Assembly (NCBI GenBank): GCA_035934235.1
Contig: DASYYB010000005.1
Span: 1-8,752, forward strand
DNA from: REEB95 sp035934235
GTDB taxonomy: Bacteria; Pseudomonadota; Alphaproteobacteria; ATCC43930; CGMCC-115725
Direction of reading: 5' to 3'
DNA: 8,752 bases
In this document: piece by piece, positions 1 through 5,213 of the stretch
Layout of the letters: every line of letters starts with the position of its first letter
How positions within the stretch are numbered: position 1 is the stretch's first letter
Position numbers and translations under genes: made by a program
Notes under the pieces: generated by a model
What the model saw: only the letters and a program-made list of their open reading frames with translations
Database searches by the model: none
Told to the model about the DNA's origin: nothing

Positions 1-1
1 G

Positions 2-739
2 CTGGTGCAGGACGTCGTGCTCTACGACCGCCGCATCCTCGATTTCGAGCCGCCGCAGGAAGAGGTGATCGCCGCCGACCAGAAGCGTCTGGTGGTCGAT
101 GCCTATGCCCGCTGGCGCATCGACAATCCGCTGCAATTCTATCAGACGCTCGGTACCGAAACCGTGGCGCGCGCACGGCTCAGCGCGCTGATCAGCGCCA
201 GCCTGCGGCGCATCATCGGCAACGTCGCGTTGCAGGACGTCGTCGCTGACAAACGCGCACAGATCATGGCGCAGGTGCGCGATGAGGTCGGCGTCCAAGC
301 GAAGCCGTTCGGCATCGAATTGGTCGACGTGCGCATCCGCCGCGCCGATCTGCCCGAGGAGAACAGCGAGGCGGTCTATGCGCGGATGAAATCGGAACGG
401 CAGCGCGAAGCCGCCGCGTTCCGCGCCGACGGCAAGCGCCAGTCCACCACCATCCGCGCCGATGCCGACCGCCAGCGCATCCAGATCCTCGCCGACTCGC
501 AGAAGCAGTCGCAGATCCTGCGCGGCCAGGGCGATGCCGACGCGATCAAGATCTATGCCGACGCCTACAACCAGGATAAGGGCTTCTTCGCCTTCTACCG
601 CTCGCTGCAGGCTTACAAGGATGCGCTCGGCGGCTCGAACACCACCTTTGTCCTGTCGCCGCAGAGCGAATTCTTCAAGTACCTCGAGAGCGGCCCCGAA
701 GGACTGACCGGCGCCGGCAAGCCCGCATCGGCCCATTAG
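2..739 (+). CDS. hflC: HflC, SPFH-family modulator of the FtsH protease (5' end outside window)
   Basis: The open frame runs from the left edge to a TAG stop, giving 245 visible residues; the N-terminal membrane anchor and start lie outside the window, so the GTG at position 5 is probably internal. The visible part has the SPFH/Band-7 core typical of HflC (VVLYDRRIL, VDAYARWRI, PLQFYQT, VRIRRADLPEEN). A long charged, Ala/Gln/Arg-rich coiled-coil follows (about visible residues 120-185), then the HflC-like tail (FFAFYRSLQAYKDAL, FVLSP, FFKYLESGPEG). In the family, HflC pairs with HflK in a large inner-membrane complex that surrounds and restrains FtsH. hflK would be expected just upstream. A DUF2065 gene and a DegP-type protease follow on the same strand, a recurrent arrangement in proteobacteria. 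The identification is firm; only the missing 5' end limits it. Confidence 0.95.
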   Translation: MVQDVVLYDRRILDFEPPQEEVIAADQKRLVVDAYARWRIDNPLQFYQTLGTETVARARLSALISASLRRIIGNVALQDVVADKRAQIMAQVRDEVGVQAKPFGIELVDVRIRRADLPEENSEAVYARMKSERQREAAAFRADGKRQSTTIRADADRQRIQILADSQKQSQILRGQGDADAIKIYADAYNQDKGFFAFYRSLQAYKDALGGSNTTFVLSPQSEFFKYLESGPEGLTGAGKPASAH

Positions 740-748
740 CATTGTGAC

Positions 749-934
749 ATGAACGATTTTGCTACGGCGCTCGCGCTCGCCGCCGTCATCGAGGGCGTGT
801 TGCTCGCCCTCTTCACCCGGCCGATGCAGAAAATGATGGCTGAATCCGCGCTGCTGCCGGCCAACGTGCTGCGCTGGGCGGGCGTCATTGCCACGGCCAT
901 CGGCGTCGCTGCGATCTGGGCCATCCGCCGCTGA
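749..934 (+). CDS. DUF2065 (YjeT-like) small membrane protein
   Basis: This 61-residue protein has two hydrophobic stretches (about residues 5-24 and 36-58) separated by a short polar loop with TRPMQKMM, and ends in Arg-Arg. That is the DUF2065/YjeT pattern: N-terminal helix with an Ala/Leu-rich AxxxEG motif, an RP-x(5)-M loop, then a second helix near an LRWAG motif. It begins 9 bases after the hflC stop with no clear Shine-Dalgarno sequence, so translational coupling to hflC is likely. No biochemical function is established that I know of. Its place between hflC and a DegP-type protease suggests an accessory role in membrane protein quality control, but that is guilt by association only. 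Both ends probably face the same side of the inner membrane. Confidence 0.85.
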   Translation: MNDFATALALAAVIEGVLLALFTRPMQKMMAESALLPANVLRWAGVIATAIGVAAIWAIRR

Positions 935-975
935 GGGCGCCGCGGCCGGGACTGGTTTGTCGGCGGGATTGCGCC

Positions 976-981
976 TAAAAT
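976..981 (+). promoter_or_regulatory. Possible -10 element upstream of the DegP-type protease gene
   Basis: TAAAAT matches the sigma-70 -10 consensus at five of six positions and is the only A/T-rich patch in the 85-base gap between the DUF2065 gene and the protease gene. It would place transcription start near 988, about 30 bases before the GTG start. No good -35 hexamer sits at 16-18 bases: TTGTCG at 957-962 is too close, though it lies 18 bases from the weaker TATCTG at 981. The element falls between a 6-bp inverted repeat (959-964 and 990-995). The call is weak; the gene may also be read through from hflC. Confidence 0.25.
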
Positions 982-1019
982 ATCTGTCAGCCGACCTCCC
1001 CATTCGTTCGGAGTTGTTC

Positions 1020-2495
1020 GTGACCGTTGCCCATCGTCTTGTGCTTGCGAGCCGTGCACTCGCCCTGATCGTCGCGGTCGCGGTCGCGACATCGGCTTTT
1101 GCGCGCCCGGCGCCCGACAGTTTCGCCGATCTCGCAGCGCGCTTGTTGCCGGCCGTCGTCAATATCTCGACGACCCAGACACTGCCGGAAAAGAGCGACA
1201 AGAACAGCCGCGGCCCCGACGTGCCACAATTTCCGCCGGGTTCGCCGTTCGAGGAATTCTTCAAGGACTTCTTGGACAAGAACCGGCCCGGCGGCCAGCC
1301 GCAGGCGCTGCCGCGGCACGCGACTTCGCTCGGCTCTGGATTCATCATCGATCCTTCCGGCCTGGTTGTGACCAACAATCATGTCATCGCCGACGCCGAC
1401 CAGATCACCGTCACGTTGCAGGACGACACCAGCTTCAAAGCCGAAGTCGTCGGCAAGGACAGCAAGACCGACCTCGCGCTGCTGCGCATCAAATCTTCGA
1501 AGCCGCTGCCGTCCGTGAAGTTCGGCGACAGCGACAAGTCGCGGGTCGGCGATTGGGTGCTGGCGATCGGTAATCCGTTCGGCCTTGGCGGCACTGTCAC
1601 GGCGGGCATCCTGTCGGCGCGCGCCCGCGAGATCAACTCGGGTCCCTACGACGATTTCCTCCAGACCGATGCCGCGATCAATCGCGGCAATTCGGGCGGC
1701 CCGATGTTCAACATGGACGGCGACGTCATCGGCATCAACACCGCGATCTTCTCGCCGTCGGGCGGCTCGATCGGCATCGGTTTCGCGATTCCGGCGAATG
1801 AAGCGAAGCCCGTCATTGAACAGATCCAGAAATACGGCCATACGCGTCGCGGCTGGCTCGGCGTCAACATCCAGAGCGTAACCGACGAGATCGCCGAAAG
1901 CCTCGGCCTCGACAAGCCCAAGGGCGCGCTCATCGCCAGCGTGTTCGACGGCGGCCCGGCCCAGAAGGCGGGCATTCAGCCCGGCGACGTCGTGCTCACC
2001 TTCGATGGCAAACCGGTGGTCGACATGCGGCATCTACCACGCATTGTCGCCGAGACGCCGATCGACAAGAGCGTCAAGGTGACGGTGTGGCGCAAGCACA
2101 AGGAGCTGACGCTCGACGTCAAGGTCGGCGAGCTCAAGGACAATGTCGAGCAGGCCTCGGCAACGGCCAAGCAGCCGGCGCCGCCGCCTGGCACGGCGGT
2201 TAAAACACTCGGGCTTTCGGTCGCCGACCTGACACCCGAGCTGCGCGAGCGCTATCAGCTCGCGGACGACAGCGCCGGCGTCGTGGTCACCGACATCGAC
2301 AAGGATGGCCCGGCCGCCGAAAAAGGCATGCGCGCCGGCGACGTCATCACCGAGGTCGCTCAGGAATCCGTCAAGACACCCGCCGACGTGGTCAAAAACG
2401 TCGATGCCGCGACCAAGGCCGGCCGCAAATCGGTGCTGCTGCTGGTCGATCGCCAGGGCGATCTGCGCTTCTATGCGCTGAAAGTCGGAAGTTGA
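1020..2495 (+). CDS. degP: Do-like periplasmic serine protease (DegP/HtrA/MucD family)
   Basis: The 491-residue product has a signal peptide, a trypsin-like domain and two PDZ domains, like DegP/MucD. The GTG start is chosen because GGAG at 1010-1013 lies six bases upstream and because it opens a clean export signal: an Arg-containing N-terminus, a hydrophobic core from about 13 to 24, and a likely cut after SAFA (residue 28). The frame stays open further upstream (to 888), but that would overlap the DUF2065 gene and bury the signal peptide. The catalytic triad is visible: His121 in TNNHVI, Asp151 in SKTDLALLRI and Ser225 in GNSGGP, at near-canonical DegP spacing. PDZ1 spans about 278-371 (starting GWLGVNI) and PDZ2 about 395-491. 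A Gly/Pro-rich stretch at about 60-95 resembles the flexible LA loop. The expected role is degradation or chaperoning of misfolded periplasmic protein. Naming among degP, degQ and mucD is uncertain. Confidence 0.95.
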   Translation: MTVAHRLVLASRALALIVAVAVATSAFARPAPDSFADLAARLLPAVVNISTTQTLPEKSDKNSRGPDVPQFPPGSPFEEFFKDFLDKNRPGGQPQALPRHATSLGSGFIIDPSGLVVTNNHVIADADQITVTLQDDTSFKAEVVGKDSKTDLALLRIKSSKPLPSVKFGDSDKSRVGDWVLAIGNPFGLGGTVTAGILSARAREINSGPYDDFLQTDAAINRGNSGGPMFNMDGDVIGINTAIFSPSGGSIGIGFAIPANEAKPVIEQIQKYGHTRRGWLGVNIQSVTDEIAESLGLDKPKGALIASVFDGGPAQKAGIQPGDVVLTFDGKPVVDMRHLPRIVAETPIDKSVKVTVWRKHKELTLDVKVGELKDNVEQASATAKQPAPPPGTAVKTLGLSVADLTPELRERYQLADDSAGVVVTDIDKDGPAAEKGMRAGDVITEVAQESVKTPADVVKNVDAATKAGRKSVLLLVDRQGDLRFYALKVGS

Positions 2496-2507
2496 GCCGC
2501 CGTCAAC
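2491..2507. repeat. Short inverted repeat spanning both stop codons of convergent genes
   Basis: GTTGA (2491-2495) and TCAAC (2503-2507) are perfect complements around a 7-base loop. The left arm contains the TGA stop of the protease gene, and the right arm contains, on the minus strand, the TGA stop of the MarC-family gene. It is the only dyad in the 7-base gap. The 5-bp stem without a T-run is too weak to call a terminator, so how transcription ends between these genes is not evident from sequence. Confidence 0.3.
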
Positions 2508-3108
2508 CCATCGCGTGAAACGCCTGCTCGAGCGCGGTGAGGATGTACTGCATCGCGAGCGCGGCGAGGATCAGCCCCATCACGCGGCTGATGGCGTTGA
2601 GGCCGGCGTCGCGTAGCATGCGGTGTACCCAACGGGCGCCCAACAGGCACACAAGGGTCAATGCCAGAACCAGCACGACCAGGATGCCGATGGTGATCTG
2701 GTCGCTGACCGGGTAGGTTTCGGCGTCGGTCAGCAGCATCACCGTCATGATCGACTTGGGGCCGGCGATATAGGGGACCGCCAGCGGATGGACCGCGGGA
2801 TTGCGGCGGTCGCCTTGTTCATGGTGTACGCCTTCCTCGAGCACCATCCGCAACGACATCAGCAGCAGGATGAGGCCGGCGGCAATCTGGAACGCGTGCA
2901 GTTCGATGCCCAGCGCCGCCAGCACCGGCTGGCCGACGGCGGTAAACGCCAGCAGTACGCCGCCGGCGATCAGCACCGCCTGGATGGCGATCCGACGTTT
3001 TGCCGCCGCGCCAAATTTGGCGGTGACGACGACGAATTCCGGCACGACCAGGATCGGATTGACGGCCACCAACAGCAGCACGAAATCCTGCAACAGCTTT
3101 TGTGCCAT
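2503..3108 (-). CDS. MarC family integral membrane protein
   Basis: This is a 201-residue, very hydrophobic protein with about six membrane segments (roughly 8-29, 41-62, 65-89, 109-127, 137-157 and 174-196), the length and topology of the MarC/YchE family. Family marks are the early NP-x(5)-P motif (NPILVVPEF, residues 17-25) and VPYIAGPKSI (111-120), matching the conserved P-x-x-x-GP segment. The frame extends upstream to 3201, but the ATG ending at 3108 is preferred: it has a GGGGGAG ribosome site just upstream (3112-3118, spacing a short 3 bases), begins at the first membrane helix, and avoids overlapping serB. The family has no firmly established function; the older link to multiple antibiotic resistance was not upheld for E. 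coli MarC. It lies 52 bases downstream of serB and is probably cotranscribed with it. Confidence 0.85.
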   Translation of the reverse strand: MAQKLLQDFVLLLVAVNPILVVPEFVVVTAKFGAAAKRRIAIQAVLIAGGVLLAFTAVGQPVLAALGIELHAFQIAAGLILLLMSLRMVLEEGVHHEQGDRRNPAVHPLAVPYIAGPKSIMTVMLLTDAETYPVSDQITIGILVVLVLALTLVCLLGARWVHRMLRDAGLNAISRVMGLILAALAMQYILTALEQAFHAMG

Positions 3109-3160
3109 GTGCTCCCCCGTCGTCGGCGCGCCATGATAGCCGCGCCGCCGCCGCTTGGCA

Positions 3161-4069
3161 TCAGCCGCCGACGATTTCGTCCTGGTGGTAGCCTTGGGCA
3201 AACAGCGCCGCGGTCAAATCCGCATGGTCGATGCGGTGGCGCGCGTACGGTGCGACGTTGGGGTGCGAATGAAAGGCGATGCCGAGTCCGGCGGCGCCGA
3301 TCATCGGTAGGTCGTTGTCGCCGTCGCCGATGGCGAGCGTGTCGGCGAGCTTGAGACCGCGTTCCGCCGCCGTCTGCGTCAACGTCGCGAGCTTGCTGTC
3401 GCGGGTGAGGACCGGCTCGACGACGCCGGCGATGGCGCCGTCCTCGATCACGATCCGGTTGGCGAAAACCCGGTCGAAGCCGATCTGCTGGGCCACCGGA
3501 TCGGCAAAGACGGTGAAACCGCCCGAAACCAGCAGCGTCAACGCACCGTGCTTGCGCATGGTCGCGACCATCGCCTTGGCGCCGGCGGTGATGCGAATGC
3601 GCTGTGCGGCCTGGTCGAGCAACGTCGTCGGCTTGCCGCGCAGGAGCGCGACGCGCTCGCGCAGGGTCGTGGCGAAGTCGAGTTCGCCGTTCATGGTACG
3701 TCGCGTGATCTCGGCGATCTGTTTCTCGATGCCGGCGAATGTCGCGATCTCCACCAGCATCTCGTTGGCGATTGCCGTTGCTTCCATGTCGGATAGCAGC
3801 AGTCGCTTCCGGCGATCCGCCGCCGGTTGCGCCAAAGCATCGACGGGCGGTCCGTCGAAGCCGAGCTTAAGGCTGGTGCGCACCGCCGCTTCGGCCTGGT
3901 CGGGATCGAGCTCGTCGAACGGGATGTCGACGGCGCGCCGCGCCGCCAGCCAATCGGCGGAACCGAGCTTCGCGCCCAGCCGATCGAGCGCGCGTGCGGC
4001 TTCGTCGACCCAGGGCTGCGCGTCCGCCTTGGCGTCGGCTGCGATCACGGTGAGGACGCTTGCCGCCAT
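3161..4069 (-). CDS. serB: Phosphoserine phosphatase SerB (HAD superfamily)
   Basis: The 302-residue protein has an N-terminal regulatory-like extension (about 1-85), then a HAD phosphatase domain that hydrolyses phosphoserine in the last step of serine synthesis. Visible motifs are: motif I, DMEAT, residues 94-98 with nucleophile Asp94; Glu103; Arg139 in LRERVALLRG; motif II, Ser182 in LLVSGGF; motif III, Lys226 in RDSKL; and motif IV, GDGDNDLPM, from 248 with metal-binding aspartates. The C-terminal IDHADLTALLF-like region and AQGY are typical of SerB. Motif I is unusual: the usual DMDST reads DMEAT, with Glu96 replacing the acid/base Asp and Ala97 replacing Ser. The start is supported by AAGGG at 4075-4079, five bases upstream. 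It diverges from miaA and precedes the MarC-family gene. The family call is firm; whether activity is altered is unknown. Confidence 0.93.
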   Translation of the reverse strand: MAASVLTVIAADAKADAQPWVDEAARALDRLGAKLGSADWLAARRAVDIPFDELDPDQAEAAVRTSLKLGFDGPPVDALAQPAADRRKRLLLSDMEATAIANEMLVEIATFAGIEKQIAEITRRTMNGELDFATTLRERVALLRGKPTTLLDQAAQRIRITAGAKAMVATMRKHGALTLLVSGGFTVFADPVAQQIGFDRVFANRIVIEDGAIAGVVEPVLTRDSKLATLTQTAAERGLKLADTLAIGDGDNDLPMIGAAGLGIAFHSHPNVAPYARHRIDHADLTAALFAQGYHQDEIVGG

Positions 4070-4076
4070 GCGCGCC

Positions 4077-4106
4077 CTTATCGCCCGCCGGCACTGGCGA
4101 AGGCAA
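4077..4106 (-). promoter_or_regulatory. Candidate serB promoter
   Basis: On the minus strand, TTGCCT (4101-4106; four of six -35 consensus positions) is followed after 18 bases by GATAAG (4077-4082; four of six -10 positions). Transcription would begin almost at the serB ATG, which conflicts with use of AAGGG (4075-4079), overlapping this -10, as a ribosome site. Either serB has a very short or no leader, or the true promoter lies further back toward miaA. Confidence 0.25.
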
Positions 4107-4123
4107 GACGTCGGCTGGCGTGT

Positions 4124-4129
4124 TAGAAA
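4124..4129 (+). promoter_or_regulatory. Candidate miaA -10 element, leaderless geometry
   Basis: TAGAAA matches TATAAT at four of six positions, including the key first two. It lies exactly where a -10 would sit (-12 to -7) if transcription began at the A of the miaA ATG (4136). No Shine-Dalgarno sequence is seen between 4110 and 4135, which agrees with a leaderless start. The region 17 bases upstream has no good -35 hexamer. The call is tentative. Confidence 0.25.
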
Positions 4130-4135
4130 TCCGGC

Positions 4136-5098
4136 ATGGCGTCAGACGAACAGCCGGTAATCGTCGTTGCCGGTCCGACGGCGAGCGGCAAGTCAAGGCT
4201 CGCGCTGGCCGTTGCGCGCGAATTCGCCGGCACGATCATCAACGCCGACAGCATGCAGATTTATCGCGATTTGCGGATGCTGACGGCGCGGCCGTCCGAC
4301 GCCGAATTGGCGCTCGCACCGCACCGGCTTTATGGCGCTGTCGATGCCGCTGAAAGCTGTTCGGCAGGGCGATGGCGCGATCTGGCGCTAATCGAGATCG
4401 CGCGTGCGCGCCGCGAACGGCGCCTACCTATCCTGGTCGGCGGCACAGGCCTCTATTTATCAGCGCTGCTCGAGGGCATTGCCGACATTCCGACGGTGCC
4501 AACAGCGGTCGTTGCCGAGGCGAGGGCGTTGCATGCGCGGCTCGGCGGCGAGGAATTCCGCCGTGCGCTGGTGGCGCTCGATCCGACCTCGGCAGCGAAA
4601 CTGCCGGCCGCCGATACGCAACGCCTCGTACGCGCTTTCGCCGTCGTCCGTGCGACGGGCGTTCCGCTCAGTGTATGGCAGCAGCGCCAGACGCCGCATC
4701 GCGGACCGGCGGCCGGCGCGGTGATCTTGCTGCCGCCGCGCGACACCCTTTACACGGCGATCGACCAGCGGCTCGAGCGCATGTTCGCCGCCGGCGCAAT
4801 CGACGAGGTGCGCATTCTGCTCGCCCGGCATCTGTCGCCGCTGCTGCCGGCGATGAAGGCGGTCGGTGTGCGCGAGATCGGCGGCTATCTCGCCGGCGAA
4901 TACCCGCGGGATGCGGCGCTCGCTGCAGCGCAGCAAGCGACCCGCCGTTACGCCAAGCGGCAGTACACGTGGTTCCGCAACCGCCTGCCGGCGAGCAAGA
5001 AACTGCGGAAAATTGTCCTAGAAACGCAATTTTCGGAAAAGTCGCCGCCTGAAATATTTTCATTTATTCGTCAGTTTTTGTTGACCGAGTCTAAGTAG
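4136..5098 (+). CDS. miaA: tRNA dimethylallyltransferase MiaA
   Basis: The 320-residue protein transfers a dimethylallyl group to N6 of A37 in tRNAs that read codons starting with U, the step before MiaB acts. Family marks are the P-loop GPTASGKS at 13-20, the DSMQIYRDL motif with catalytic Asp38, GGTGLYL at 102-108 with Thr104, and the C-terminal QATRRYAKRQYTWFRN segment ending near 282. The length is normal to slightly long. The last 30 or so residues, from about KKLRK on, are outside the conserved core and are encoded by markedly A/T-rich DNA (about 5001-5098) that seems also to carry the promoter of the following ilv operon. The ATG has no visible ribosome site (CCGGC precedes it), and transcription may start at or near it. 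It diverges from serB across 66 bases. Confidence 0.96.
   Translation: MASDEQPVIVVAGPTASGKSRLALAVAREFAGTIINADSMQIYRDLRMLTARPSDAELALAPHRLYGAVDAAESCSAGRWRDLALIEIARARRERRLPILVGGTGLYLSALLEGIADIPTVPTAVVAEARALHARLGGEEFRRALVALDPTSAAKLPAADTQRLVRAFAVVRATGVPLSVWQQRQTPHRGPAAGAVILLPPRDTLYTAIDQRLERMFAAGAIDEVRILLARHLSPLLPAMKAVGVREIGGYLAGEYPRDAALAAAQQATRRYAKRQYTWFRNRLPASKKLRKIVLETQFSEKSPPEIFSFIRQFLLTESK
5008..5034 (+). repeat. A/T-rich stem-loop within the 3' end of miaA
   Basis: GAAAATTG (5008-5015) and CAATTTTC (5027-5034) are perfect 8-bp inverted arms around an 11-base loop. It lies in coding sequence for the non-conserved MiaA tail, about 65 bases before the stop. It lacks a following T-run, so it is not a standard terminator. 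It could be an operator-like dyad upstream of the ilv promoter, or chance in A/T-rich DNA. Confidence 0.35.
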
Positions 5099-5109
5099 CC
5101 CTCTAGGCT
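5081..5109 (+). promoter_or_regulatory. Candidate ilvBNC promoter overlapping the miaA stop
   Basis: TTGACC (5081-5086; five of six -35 positions) is separated by an optimal 17 bases from TAGGCT (5104-5109; matching T, A and final T of the -10). The first hexamer lies in the Leu-Thr codons at the end of miaA, and the stop codon falls in the spacer. The A/T-rich stretch at about 5050-5080 could act as an UP element. Transcription would begin near 5116, giving a leader of roughly 98 bases that contains both hairpins described below. It is the best promoter-like pair in the window, but the -10 is poor. Confidence 0.4.
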
Positions 5110-5124
5110 TCGATTTTTCGTGGC

Positions 5125-5148
5125 AAAGCGGCCCGTTTGCGGCCCTTT
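5125..5148 (+). promoter_or_regulatory. Leader hairpin 1 upstream of ilvB
   Basis: AAAG-C-GGCC (5125-5133) pairs with GGCC-CTTT (5141-5148): eight base pairs with one bulged C around a 7-base loop. It is not followed by a T-run, so it is not a simple terminator. Its 3' arm ends directly where the left arm of leader hairpin 2 begins, and the outer extension of hairpin 2 (5145-5147) would compete with it. This geometry suggests the two structures influence one another. Confidence 0.45.
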
Positions 5149-5205
5149 CCCTGCACTTGGCGGGGATCAGAGGGACGAAAGGGACGCGTGTTCTTTTGTG
5201 CAGGG
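5149..5205 (+). promoter_or_regulatory. Leader hairpin 2 sequestering the ilvB ribosome binding site
   Basis: CCCTGCAC (5149-5156) is a perfect 8-bp complement of GTGCAGGG (5198-5205). The right arm contains the only Shine-Dalgarno-like sequence of ilvB (CAGGG, eight bases before the ATG at 5214). The pairing can extend by CTT/AAG (5145-5147 with 5207-5209) across one mismatch. The loop is 41 bases and includes a direct repeat, GGGACG-aaa-GGGACG. When closed, the stem would hide the ribosome site. This is what the sequence shows; that it regulates translation is inference. Confidence 0.5.
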
Positions 5206-5213
5206 CAAGACGA

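Noticed and set aside
987..2033. A 348-codon minus-strand frame opposite the DegP-type protease gene
   Set aside because: It is a reverse-frame shadow of a clearly functional protease gene with intact triad and PDZ domains; its composition is shadow-like.
3109..3201. Longer N-terminus for the MarC-family protein
   Set aside because: It would overlap serB and add a charged, Arg-rich stretch before the first membrane helix; the internal ATG with GGGGGAG upstream fits the family better.
5157..5213. In-frame N-terminal extension of IlvB from a TTG at 5157
   Set aside because: The ATG at 5214 has a spaced ribosome site and begins a normal IlvB N-terminus; the extension is Arg/Gly-rich without family resemblance.
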